This document shows positions 30,262 to 38,410 of a DNA stretch of 47,565 bases, one piece after another (position 1 is the first letter of the stretch; every line of letters starts with the position of its first letter). The stretch covers positions 94,078 to 141,642 of the forward strand of contig DIWI01000024.1 in the NCBI GenBank assembly GCA_002428415.1, given 5' to 3'. Made by a program: the position numbers and the translations under genes. The notes beneath the pieces were generated by a model that had not been told where the DNA came from, did no database searches, and saw only the letters and a program-made list of their open reading frames with translations. Origin of the DNA: Clostridiaceae bacterium UBA6110. GTDB lineage: Bacteria; Bacillota; Clostridia; Clostridiales; Clostridiaceae.

Positions 30262-31188
30262 ATGAGTGAATCGAGATATGTCTATGGACCGGTACCATCA
30301 AGGCGACTGGGGATGTCCCTGGGGGTCAGCCCTATTCCAAAGAAAACCTGCAATTATTCGTGCATATACTGCCAGCTCGGCAGGACGGATAAGATGGTGT
30401 ACACGAGAGAGATGTTTACAAAAGTATCCGATATACTTGATGAATTCGACAGCACCAAGGGCAGTGTAAATGAATTTGATGCTGTGACAGTAGTGGGAGA
30501 GGGAGAGCCTACCTTGTACCTCGGCCTTGGCAAGCTTATCCGGGGCTTGAAGGATAGAACTGACAAACCGGTAGCTGTCATAACGAACGGAGCATTGCTC
30601 TTCGACCCGGAAGTCAGGGAGGAGCTGATGGCTGCGGATATTGTGATGCCATCTGCAGATGCTTGGGATGAGGAATCATTCAGAAGTATCAACCGACCTG
30701 TTGGACTGCTGAGGTACAAGCAGGTCAGAGATGGCCTCGTGGATTTTTCAAAGAGCTATAGAGGCCAGCTGTGGCTGGAAATCATGCTGATGAAAGGGAT
30801 CAACGACAGTCCTGAAGCGTTTGGAAGATACAAGGAGCTTCTAAAGGAACTGAATTATGACAGACTTTATCTCAATACGCCTGTACGGCCGCCTGCGGAA
30901 GACTTTGTAAGATTTCTTGAACGTGACGACATGGAGCGGGCAGAAGAGGTCCTTGGAGGTATGTCCATCGACCTGCTGGTATCCGAGGGTTTCCAGAGCG
31001 TTGTCGAGGATGACCTTGAGGCTGTCATAGGCATAATAAAAAGGCATCCGATGAACAGGTTTGAAATAGAAGGCTTTCTTGCAAACCGGGGAACAAAGGA
31101 TATCGGACTACTTCTTGACATTATGAAAAATGATGAAAGGGTGGATGTCGTTCACTACAAGGGTATAGATACATTCAGACTCAAATAG
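30262..31188 (+). CDS. Radical SAM protein, COG0731-like
   Basis: 308 aa. The cluster motif CNYSCIYC (Cys 30, 34, 37) is preceded by YGPVPSRRLGMSLGVSPIP, a conserved opening of COG0731-type Fe-S oxidoreductases. VVGEGEPTLY and ITNGALL are the SAM-binding beta strands. The last 80 residues hold a winged-helix-like region (HPMNRFEIEGFLANRG). The reaction is unknown. Such genes are often neighbours of NifX-like/MinD/DUF5320 clusters. Ribosome site GGAGG; separated from DUF5320 by 68 bp and a hairpin, so probably still within the same regulon. Confidence 0.85.
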   Translation: MSESRYVYGPVPSRRLGMSLGVSPIPKKTCNYSCIYCQLGRTDKMVYTREMFTKVSDILDEFDSTKGSVNEFDAVTVVGEGEPTLYLGLGKLIRGLKDRTDKPVAVITNGALLFDPEVREELMAADIVMPSADAWDEESFRSINRPVGLLRYKQVRDGLVDFSKSYRGQLWLEIMLMKGINDSPEAFGRYKELLKELNYDRLYLNTPVRPPAEDFVRFLERDDMERAEEVLGGMSIDLLVSEGFQSVVEDDLEAVIGIIKRHPMNRFEIEGFLANRGTKDIGLLLDIMKNDERVDVVHYKGIDTFRLK

Positions 31189-31230
31189 TGCATTTTGAGA
31201 AGACCAGAAGACATTGTGAGGAGACACGGT

Positions 31231-32112
31231 ATGTGGAAAATGATAAAATTGCTGTTGCTGGTTCTGGCGGGCTTTCTGCCAGGCCTTATATCCATTTCAG
31301 GCTGCAGTGCTGATCCCGTGCAAAAGGATGAAGACAGGATTGTCGCAGCTGTGTCCATAGTGCCTGAAAAGGCCTTTGTAGAAGCGGTCTGCGGGGATCT
31401 GGCAGAGATTGTCGTGCTTATACCGCCTGGATATAGTCCGTCAAGCTATGAGCTTTCCCCTAATGAGATGGCAAGCTTCAGAAGCGCAGACATCTATTTC
31501 ACCATAGGGGTAAGTGCTGAGGAAAGCAGCCTTCTGCCTGTCGCTTCTGAAAACAAGGACCTTATGATTGTAAACCTTCATGAGGCTGCAAGGGAGAAGT
31601 ATCCGGAAATTGAGATAGCAGAGGGGCAGCGGGACCAGCACATATGGCTTTCTCCTAAACGGGTCATAGCTATGGTTCATGAAATTGCAGACGGAATGTC
31701 ACTCGCGGATCCGGAAAATGCTGCAGCCTACAGGGAAAATGCTGCAGATTACATAACAAAGCTTGAGGAACTGGACTCAAGGATAAGGGAGAAACTAAAA
31801 GGGAGAGAAAGCAGAAGCTTCATTGTGTTCCATCCTGCCTTCGGGTATCTTGCAGATGACTACGGGCTTCTGATGCATGCTCTGGAGGAATCTGGAAAGG
31901 AGGCATCCCCTCAGAGGATAAGGGAGCTGGTGGATATGGCCCTTGAGGAGGAAATCAAGGTGGTGTTCTACCAGGCTGAAATCTCAAGCAGGCAGGTCCA
32001 GTCCTTCGCAGAGGAAATAGGAGCAGAGCTTGTACAGTTGGATCCTCTCTCAGAGAATTATATTGGCAACCTGGAGATGATGACGGACCTTATATCGGGA
32101 GGTGCGAAATGA
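31231..32112 (+). CDS. Metal-binding substrate lipoprotein of a Zn/Mn ABC transporter (ZnuA-like)
   Basis: 293 aa. The lipobox ISGC gives lipidated Cys 25. The cluster A-I core (TroA/ZnuA type) has the expected metal-ligand places: a Tyr/Pro-rich PPGYSPSSYELSP where the first His usually is (GxdpHxYep), then QHIWLSP, FHPAFGYLADDYG and a C-terminal acidic ligand region. The usual first histidine seems replaced, so one ligand differs. It overlaps the ATPase by 4 bp. I used the ATG at 31231 behind GAGGAG; a TTG at 31195 is a longer alternative. It captures a divalent metal outside the cell. Confidence 0.85.
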   Translation: MWKMIKLLLLVLAGFLPGLISISGCSADPVQKDEDRIVAAVSIVPEKAFVEAVCGDLAEIVVLIPPGYSPSSYELSPNEMASFRSADIYFTIGVSAEESSLLPVASENKDLMIVNLHEAAREKYPEIEIAEGQRDQHIWLSPKRVIAMVHEIADGMSLADPENAAAYRENAADYITKLEELDSRIREKLKGRESRSFIVFHPAFGYLADDYGLLMHALEESGKEASPQRIRELVDMALEEEIKVVFYQAEISSRQVQSFAEEIGAELVQLDPLSENYIGNLEMMTDLISGGAK

Positions 32113-32888
32113 CTGGCGGACAGAGGACTATTGCGGTTTCAGCAAGGAACCTGACGGTCAGATACGGGGGAGTGGCTGCTATCGACAACGTCTGCATTGA
32201 CATAGTCGAAGGTGATTATCTCGGAATAATTGGTCCGAACGGCGGTGGAAAGACGACTTTGCTCAAGGCAATCCTGGGAATGGTAAGGCCATCTGAAGGC
32301 GAGGTGAGGATATATGGGAAAAAACCGTCAGAAGCTGGCGGTATAGTCGGCTATGTGCCTCAGGTAGCTTCGATGAACAAGACTTTTCCTGCTACGGTAA
32401 GGGAAGTCGTTGCAATGGCCAAGCTTAAGCCTGAAATCTCGTTCTTCCACAAGTATTCACCTGAAGAGCTGAATTCAGCGGATGTTGCCATGGAAAATGC
32501 CGGAATACTTGATCTTGGCAATAAAAAGGTCTCTGAGCTCTCAGGGGGTCAGTTCCAGAGGATGCTTATTGCAAGGGCTATATCCCATGGCCCCAGGGTG
32601 CTGCTTCTTGACGAGCCGACTGCGAATGTGGATGCGACCTCAAGGACGGGGATATACGAGCTGCTTGAAAAATTGAACGACAATATGACGATAGTCATGG
32701 TGACTCACGACATGCTTGCGGTATCCTCACAGGTCAGGTCCCTGGCATGCCTTAACGTAAGGCTTGTCTATCATGGTGAGTCTGAAATCAGTGATGAGAC
32801 CATCCATGAGCTTTATGGATGCCCGATAGACCTTCTGGCGCACGGAGTGCCTCACAGGGTGCTGAGACAGCATAAGGATGGTGAATGA
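32109..32888 (+). CDS. Zn/Mn ABC transporter ATP-binding protein (ZnuC-like)
   Basis: 259 aa. Walker A GPNGGGKTTL, Q-loop VGYVPQVA, signature LSGGQFQRM and Walker B VLLLDEPTANVD are all present. The VPQ Q-loop and GPNGGGKTT are typical of the ZnuC/MntB branch. The C-terminal LACLNVRLVYHGE..ELYGCPIDLLAHGVPHRVL also matches that branch, in overlapping stretches. It overlaps both neighbours (4 bp and 11 bp), so the three genes form one operon downstream of the radical SAM gene. Confidence 0.9.
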   Translation: MTGGQRTIAVSARNLTVRYGGVAAIDNVCIDIVEGDYLGIIGPNGGGKTTLLKAILGMVRPSEGEVRIYGKKPSEAGGIVGYVPQVASMNKTFPATVREVVAMAKLKPEISFFHKYSPEELNSADVAMENAGILDLGNKKVSELSGGQFQRMLIARAISHGPRVLLLDEPTANVDATSRTGIYELLEKLNDNMTIVMVTHDMLAVSSQVRSLACLNVRLVYHGESEISDETIHELYGCPIDLLAHGVPHRVLRQHKDGE

Positions 32889-33711
32889 GATGGGGGTATC
32901 TATTTTCGGGTATCAGTTCATGCAGCATGCAATCATTGCCAGCCTTATGGTCAGCTTGATTTGTGGAGTGATGGGAGTCATGATAGTTGAAAAGAAGCTC
33001 ACTATGATGACTGGAGGGATAGCACATACATCCTATGGAGGAGTAGGTCTGGGATACCTTTTAGGCTTTGAACCGCTATTAGGGGCATTCGGGATATCGA
33101 TATTGGCTGCAATAGCCATTGCATTCATCAAGAGAAGAGGAAAAACAAGGATCGATGTCGCCACGGGACTGTTCTGGTCGTTCGGAATGGCTCTTGGCGT
33201 CCTGTTCATATCTCTTATGCCGGGATACCCTCCTGACCTGGGGTCATATCTTTTCGGGAACATGCTTTCAATTACCAGAAGCGACCTGAATCTCATGGCA
33301 TCGATGACTCTTCTGGTAACAATATCGGTAGCGGGACTTTATAACTACTGGAAGGCATACATGTTCGACGAGGAGTTCTTGTCGGTAATCGGGGTAAAGA
33401 CTGCAATCTTCGATTATCTGTTCATGGTCCTTGTAGCTGTTTCAACTGTTGTACTTATCAGGGTTACGGGAATAGTGCTTGTACTGGCACTTATTACGGC
33501 TCCAGTTGCCTCAGCTGAGCTTTTCACAAGGTCACTGAAGTCGCGAATAGCTTTTTCAATCCTCTCGTCAGCGGCATTCTGCCTGTCCGGGCTTATGATA
33601 TCTGTATGGCTTGATATATCAGCAGGCTCTTCCATAGTTGTAGTGGCTGTTCTGTCATATGCCTTCATGTATGTCATTGCTTCATCCGCCTTAAGAAGAA
33701 ATGGAAACTGA
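32878..33711 (+). CDS. Zn/Mn ABC transporter permease (ZnuB-like)
   Basis: 277 aa with eight or so membrane segments, ABC-3 family. GGIAHTSYGGVGLGYLLG (about 47-64) is the conserved GGxxHxxxGGVGLG motif, and LVLALITAPVASAELF lies in the late conserved region. It forms the channel for the metal. The start at 32878 overlaps the ATPase gene by 11 bp; an ATG at 32890 is an alternative. The gene ends 4 bp before the second copy of the DUF2202 repeat, so the duplicated segment abuts this operon directly. Confidence 0.9.
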   Translation: MVNEMGVSIFGYQFMQHAIIASLMVSLICGVMGVMIVEKKLTMMTGGIAHTSYGGVGLGYLLGFEPLLGAFGISILAAIAIAFIKRRGKTRIDVATGLFWSFGMALGVLFISLMPGYPPDLGSYLFGNMLSITRSDLNLMASMTLLVTISVAGLYNYWKAYMFDEEFLSVIGVKTAIFDYLFMVLVAVSTVVLIRVTGIVLVLALITAPVASAELFTRSLKSRIAFSILSSAAFCLSGLMISVWLDISAGSSIVVVAVLSYAFMYVIASSALRRNGN

Positions 33712-33714
33712 AGC

Positions 33715-34533
33715 CTCAAATCTGCCACAGACCTGCCAAATGCTTGGTATCAATCCATCACAAACCCCTCACATCTCCCGATTAGAATGAAAACATAGAA
33801 AAGGTCATGAGGCCTTAAATATGAGGAGATGTAAAAAATGAGAAAGAATATGAAGGTTTTTACTAGTGCTATACTGGCAGCATCATTCGGACTATCGGGG
33901 ACAGCATTCGCGCTTGAGTCAGACTTCGGAGCGGCAGGAGCAGCAGCTAACCCTACAACAGAGATCGAGAAGATGCTGAAGTACACATTAGAGGACGAGT
34001 ACCTGGCTAAGGCAGAATATGAGACGATAATCGCCGAATATGGAAGCATAAGGCCTTTCACAAATATCGTAAGGGCAGAGGCAACTCACATTGCGGCGCT
34101 TGAACCGCTGTTTGAAGCATATAACCTTGAACTTCCGACAGTAGACGCATCCAAGTACACAGTACTTCCTACTACGCTGGAAGACAGCTATAAGGCTGGA
34201 GTAGACGCAGAGGTAAAGAACATCGCAATGTACGAGGAGTTCCTTAAGCTTGACCTTCCTGACGATGTTGAATTTGTATTCGAGAACCTGATGAAGGCAT
34301 CTGAAAGCCATCTGGCAGCCTTTGAAAGAGCAGCGGACGGACAGACCGGAACAGGCATCGGACAGGGCGGAGTGAACAGGGGCGGAAGAGGCTCAAGGGG
34401 CAATGGAGTCCAGACTAACCTGAATGACGGAACCGGATTCCAGGGTGCTGGAAGAGGAAACAGCGGCAATACTGAAAGAGGACAGAGAAACCTGAACCTT
34501 AACAATGGAATATGCATACTCGATGAGGAGTAG
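33715..34533 (+). repeat. Segmental duplication, copy B (upstream region plus DUF2202 gene)
   Basis: Partner of 26718-27536. No insertion-sequence ends, target-site repeats or integrase lie at the edges, so unequal recombination or gene conversion is more likely than transposition. Confidence 0.9.
33838..34533 (+). CDS. Exported DUF2202 ferritin-like protein, copy B
   Basis: 231 aa, the same length as copy A. The changes cluster at residues about 55-125, and most third-base changes there are silent; the Glu/His positions of the helices are kept except that EARHIAAL is EATHIAAL. Signal peptide, Gly/Arg/Asn tail and NNGICILDEE terminus are conserved. It has its own strong terminator, and the upstream 120 bp shared with copy A probably carries a common promoter. 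Keeping two intact copies suggests dosage or sub-functionalisation. Confidence 0.85.
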   Translation: MRKNMKVFTSAILAASFGLSGTAFALESDFGAAGAAANPTTEIEKMLKYTLEDEYLAKAEYETIIAEYGSIRPFTNIVRAEATHIAALEPLFEAYNLELPTVDASKYTVLPTTLEDSYKAGVDAEVKNIAMYEEFLKLDLPDDVEFVFENLMKASESHLAAFERAADGQTGTGIGQGGVNRGGRGSRGNGVQTNLNDGTGFQGAGRGNSGNTERGQRNLNLNNGICILDEE

Positions 34534-34541
34534 GCAATAGA

Positions 34542-34580
34542 GGGACCTGAAGCCGGATATGGCTTCAGGTCCCTTGCTTT
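34542..34580 (+). terminator. Terminator after DUF2202 copy B
   Basis: GGGACCTGAAGCC and GGCTTCAGGTCCC form a perfect 13-bp stem with loop GGATAT, followed by TTGCTTT. Confidence 0.9.
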
Positions 34581-34658
34581 ATATATGGCCCACAGGATAT
34601 TAAGGATCTGGAAATCCGATAAGATAAGAACATAGGTTTAAGACAAGAAATTTTGTCA

Positions 34659-34700
34659 TGCATGTCTTTTGATGCATGTCTTTTGATGCATGTCTTTTAA
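34659..34700. repeat. Three tandem 14-bp repeats
   Basis: TGCATGTCTTTTGA occurs at 34659, 34673 and 34687 (the last ends AA). It lies in the 450-bp gap between the second DUF2202 gene and the flavin reductase gene. No gene is supported in the gap. Confidence 0.85.
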
Positions 34701-34843
34701 TTTTGCTCATCAGGGAAGTGTGGCAGCTGATCGTCAAAAATGAGATACGTATAACCTCTTCTTCGAAATTTCTTCATATATGTTCATTAACATGACGAAT
34801 GTGATGTAACGCGGGTTGAGGTTTACAAGATGTGCATGGTAAT

Positions 34844-34957
34844 TGAACAAATTGAACAGATTCGGTGAACAAATGTAAACTTAGTGAATATTTTGACAAT
34901 ATATGAAACAAATAGTGAATAAAGGACTAAAATATAGCTATAGAGACTTCAAGTCTC
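34844..34957 (+). promoter_or_regulatory. Putative control region of the flavin reductase gene
   Basis: TGAACA occurs three times (34844, 34853, 34866), a possible direct-repeat operator. TTGACA is at 34893-34898 with no good -10 at 16-17 bp. A perfect 15-bp palindrome, GAGACTT-C-AAGTCTC, lies at 34943-34957, 25 bp before the start codon. The promoter itself is not certain. Confidence 0.4.
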
Positions 34958-34982
34958 GATTTGGACATATTGGAGGGAAGAC

Positions 34983-37226
34983 ATGAAAGCTAAACGTCTG
35001 ATCGGAATCATCGCAACCTTATGCCTTTTGGGTACCATCACAGCGTGCAACAAGACGCCTGCAACTCCTACGGCAACTGCGGCTCCATCAGCTCCTGCAA
35101 TAAGCTTCAAGGCAGGCAAGTATACTGGTACGGCAATGGGATACAATGCAAATGTGGTTCTTGACGTGACATTTTCTGATAAGGCTATAACTGATATTGC
35201 AATCTCATCAGAGGCTGAGACTGCCCATGTTGGCAAGCCGGCGTATGACATACTGTTTCCATGGATCAAGGAATATACCTCCACAGGTGTCGATGTGGTT
35301 TCAGGTGCAACCTTCACAAGCAGGGCAGTACTGGCAGCTGTTGAAGATGCAGCAAAGCAGGCAGGGTGCGATGCAGCTGCATTGAAGAAAGGCGCGAAGG
35401 CTTTCGAGCTTGTTGCCGGAACTAAAGTCACCGGTACATATGATGTAGTGGTAATTGGAGCAGGCGGAGCCGGAATGGCTGCAGCGGCAGCCGCTGCACA
35501 GGCAGGCGCCACTGTTCTTGTCATGGAGAAGGAAGTCGAGATGGGTGGAAATACCTTAGTCGCAGGTGGAGCTCTTCAGATAGTTCAGCCATCCCTTGTA
35601 TGGGATCCGGCGAACCCTGATGCTACAACAGGTATTTATGAGCCAACAGGTGAGAAGGTCGAAAAGATCCACTCTGATACAGGAAGGCTTTCAGTACTCA
35701 CTATGATCCTTAACTGGGATGAGAAGCCATTTGACGGAACAATCAAGGACGCTGCAGCTATCAAGGATGTTGATGATTATGACCTGGCCAGCAGAGGCGT
35801 GCATGCTGAATATCTGCCTACACTCAAGGCTCTGAAGGCACAGATTGCAAAGTACAAGGCATATGCCGATGCGAAGATGGCCAAGGGTGCAACAGAAAAG
35901 GACCTTATAAATTTCGACAGCGTAGAGATGCATATATTCCAGACTTACTATGGAGGAATGCGTCTGAACAATGAGAAGACGGAATGGATATACAGCAAGT
36001 TTGAGCTTGTGAAGCAGATGTGCGAGGAAGCAAGTGAAATCAAGCCATGGTATTCGGAAATGGGTACAATTTTTAGCAACAACACGCTTTCGACGCTTAT
36101 CGGCTGCATGTGGCAGAGGATAAACGGCATAGTAGGCGGAGTAGTCGATGGAGTGGAATACAAGGCTACTGGCTTCGGAGACAACAGCGGTAAATGGGCA
36201 GGCTATTTCAAGGCTCCGGAGAGCGTTGTTCTTAAAGCGAATTCGAAGAACAAGATAATGACAAGGACAACAGCGACAGAACTCATCAAGGACAGCACCG
36301 GGAGGATAGTCGGAGTAAAAGGCAAGATGTTCGATGGCACAGAAGTTGAAGTAACTGCAACAAAGGGCGTAGTTCTTGCAACTGGAGGCTATGGAGCAAA
36401 CATTGAGATGGTATTGAAGACGAATGAATACTGGAATGCTGATGACCTGACCTCCTCAATACTCACTACCAACAGAAGCCTTGCGCAGGGTGAAGGAATC
36501 GTAATGGCGCAGGCAGTTGGAGCTGGAGTAGTCGGAATGGGATGGACACAGCTCATGCCTATAGGCTGGGCAAACAATGGAAATCTGGCAGGCGGAAATG
36601 GTGAGGATGTTATATTCATAAGTCCCGCTGGAACCGAAAATGCCGGCAAGAGATATGTCAATGAGTCAGCTGAAAGGGATGTTCTTGCTCAGGGAGCCTT
36701 CGACTTCGGCGGAGATAAGGGTCTGTTCATCCAGGTTACAAATGCGAAGAGCATGGGAAGCTCCGGAGGAAAGACTGTTGAAGGAAGGGAATACATCGTT
36801 ACCCTCACTGAAGCTGCGGCACTCCTGAAGATTGATGAAAGCGTGCTTAAGCAGACGATAACCGAGTACGATGCATTCCTCATAGGAACATCAGCCACTC
36901 CATCAAGCCCGGCAAAGACAGCATACAGGAACCTTATCGGAGAATGTGAGAAGGATGCAGCTGGCAAGTACAAGCCTGAGACCTACAAGATAGGAAGCCT
37001 CTCAGTAAGGTATCTCGCTCCATCCACGCACCATACAATGGGCGGACTCACAGTCGACACGGATAGGCGTGTGATTGACACTGCCGGAAAGATAATTCCT
37101 GGGCTTTATGCTGCAGGTGAGGTTACAGGCGGATTCTTCGCAGGAAACAGGCTCGGAGGAAATGCCACTACTGAAATACTTACAGCAGGAAGGATAGCTG
37201 GAAACAGCGCGGCAGCAGGAAAATAA
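34983..37226 (+). CDS. Flavinylated lipoprotein reductase: FMN-binding plus fumarate-reductase-like domain
   Basis: 747 aa. Lipoprotein signal with ITAC (Cys 22) and a Thr/Ala/Pro linker. The FMN_bind domain (about 43-130) ends in DVVSGATFTS, where Thr near 110 is the expected site of ApbE-type covalent FMN attachment. Then comes the FAD_binding_2 flavoprotein domain with GAGGAGMAAAAA (about 159-170), a late HHTMGGLTVDT (substrate/FAD region) and AGEVTGGFFAGNRLGGN. This is the UrdA/fumarate reductase architecture of extracellular, anaerobic respiratory reductases of Gram-positive bacteria. Substrate unknown. No apbE gene is adjacent. Confidence 0.9.
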   Translation: MKAKRLIGIIATLCLLGTITACNKTPATPTATAAPSAPAISFKAGKYTGTAMGYNANVVLDVTFSDKAITDIAISSEAETAHVGKPAYDILFPWIKEYTSTGVDVVSGATFTSRAVLAAVEDAAKQAGCDAAALKKGAKAFELVAGTKVTGTYDVVVIGAGGAGMAAAAAAAQAGATVLVMEKEVEMGGNTLVAGGALQIVQPSLVWDPANPDATTGIYEPTGEKVEKIHSDTGRLSVLTMILNWDEKPFDGTIKDAAAIKDVDDYDLASRGVHAEYLPTLKALKAQIAKYKAYADAKMAKGATEKDLINFDSVEMHIFQTYYGGMRLNNEKTEWIYSKFELVKQMCEEASEIKPWYSEMGTIFSNNTLSTLIGCMWQRINGIVGGVVDGVEYKATGFGDNSGKWAGYFKAPESVVLKANSKNKIMTRTTATELIKDSTGRIVGVKGKMFDGTEVEVTATKGVVLATGGYGANIEMVLKTNEYWNADDLTSSILTTNRSLAQGEGIVMAQAVGAGVVGMGWTQLMPIGWANNGNLAGGNGEDVIFISPAGTENAGKRYVNESAERDVLAQGAFDFGGDKGLFIQVTNAKSMGSSGGKTVEGREYIVTLTEAAALLKIDESVLKQTITEYDAFLIGTSATPSSPAKTAYRNLIGECEKDAAGKYKPETYKIGSLSVRYLAPSTHHTMGGLTVDTDRRVIDTAGKIIPGLYAAGEVTGGFFAGNRLGGNATTEILTAGRIAGNSAAAGK

Positions 37227-37245
37227 ACCAAACAGTAACTCTTAT

Positions 37246-37281
37246 GGAGGTCTGACTATTGTCAGGCCTTCCAGTTTTTTT
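37246..37281 (+). terminator. Terminator after the flavin reductase gene
   Basis: GGAGGTCTGAC pairs with GTCAGGCCTTCC (one wobble, one bulge), loop TATT, followed by AGTTTTTTT. Confidence 0.82.
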
Positions 37282-37365
37282 CTGGCATAACTGATTTCCT
37301 ATGAAGAAAAAGATGACTCAATTTAGGTGCCAGCAAGAACGTATGCTGTATAGACTATTTCGGTA

Positions 37366-37374
37366 TGCTATAAT
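37366..37374 (+). promoter_or_regulatory. Extended -10 promoter of the esterase gene
   Basis: TGCTATAAT at 37366-37374 is an extended -10 (TG-N-TATAAT). No good -35 is present. It lies 75 bp before the start codon. Confidence 0.5.
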
Positions 37375-37449
37375 TTAGTATAAATATGTCTGACGCAGGC
37401 TGATTTGAGTCAGCTCAGACATGAAATTTGAAGGATTGGTGGAAACCTT

Positions 37450-38379
37450 ATGAAAAGGCTTCAGAAGATGATGCTTAAACTTGCCTCATCTCCAAGGATA
37501 GACATGAAGAGAGACTACAGGCTGGTCAGAAGGCTTCAGCAGGCGGTCGCTCCTGACATCAAGGAAGAATACAGGGTGCTGGACAAGGTAATAAGGTTCG
37601 ATGGCGGTGAATACACTATTCCTATAAGGGAGTTCTTTCCCCTGGTCCGGAGGAACAAAGGTGCAATACTGTTCTTCCATGGAGGAGGCTGGGTGATTGG
37701 GGATATCGGAAGCTACACGCCTTCATGTCTTGAGATGGCCGAGGAGACGGGCATGGCTGTATTTTCAGTGGATTACAGGCTTGCTCCGGAGCATCCATAT
37801 CCTGCAGGTCTTAACGACTGCTATTCTGCTGCTGCTGCACTTATGGAAAATCCTGACTGGATAGGTATTGAAGATGCGGATGAAATAACGCTGGCAGGTG
37901 ATTCAGCCGGAGGCAACCTTGCAGCGGTTGTTTCAATGATGCTTAGAGACAGGGGCAGGAAGGTGCCAAAAAGGCAGATACTCCTTTATCCTGCAACATA
38001 CTGGGATCATTCTGAGGAGTCTCCTTATAGGTCGGTTGTTGAAAATGGAAATGACTTCGGGCTTACGATGAAGAAGATGGAAGAGTACATGGACATGTAT
38101 GTTCCTGATGTGGAGAGGAGAAAGGATCCTTATATCTCTCCTATAATGGCGGATGACATGAGTAACCTTCCTGAGACTTTAATCATAACATCTGAGCTTG
38201 ACCCGTTAAGGGATGAGGGTGAGGCATATGGCGAAGCCCTTAAGGCGGCAGGCAATGATGTGGTTGTAGTAAGGGTAGCTGATGCAGTGCATGGCTTCCT
38301 GACACATCCCAGGCTGGATGACTCTCTGGACATTGCATATAGGGAAATCAGGGCATTTCTTGGAATAAATGGAGCATGA
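37450..38379 (+). CDS. Alpha/beta hydrolase, hormone-sensitive-lipase (GDSAG) family esterase
   Basis: 309 aa. The oxyanion motif HGGGW (about 77-81), the nucleophile elbow GDSAGG (about 150-155), the acid in SELDPLRDEG (about 248-257) and the catalytic His in DAVHGF (about 279-284) are all present and in order. No signal peptide, so it is cytoplasmic. The usual substrates are short-chain esters. Two genes follow in the same direction within about 30 bp of each other: an acyltransferase-like protein and a DUF6320 membrane protein. The trio is conserved in many Firmicutes, so a joint role in lipid or envelope acyl metabolism is plausible. Confidence 0.9.
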   Translation: MKRLQKMMLKLASSPRIDMKRDYRLVRRLQQAVAPDIKEEYRVLDKVIRFDGGEYTIPIREFFPLVRRNKGAILFFHGGGWVIGDIGSYTPSCLEMAEETGMAVFSVDYRLAPEHPYPAGLNDCYSAAAALMENPDWIGIEDADEITLAGDSAGGNLAAVVSMMLRDRGRKVPKRQILLYPATYWDHSEESPYRSVVENGNDFGLTMKKMEEYMDMYVPDVERRKDPYISPIMADDMSNLPETLIITSELDPLRDEGEAYGEALKAAGNDVVVVRVADAVHGFLTHPRLDDSLDIAYREIRAFLGINGA

Positions 38380-38410
38380 TTGCATTTTTGAATGGGTGAG
38401 GTGGTAGACC

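Noticed and set aside
26718..34533. Mobile element explaining the DUF2202 duplication
   Set aside because: No transposase, terminal inverted repeats or target duplications at the ends of either copy.
34659..34700. CRISPR array
   Set aside because: Three adjacent 14-bp units have no spacers between them and no cas genes are near.
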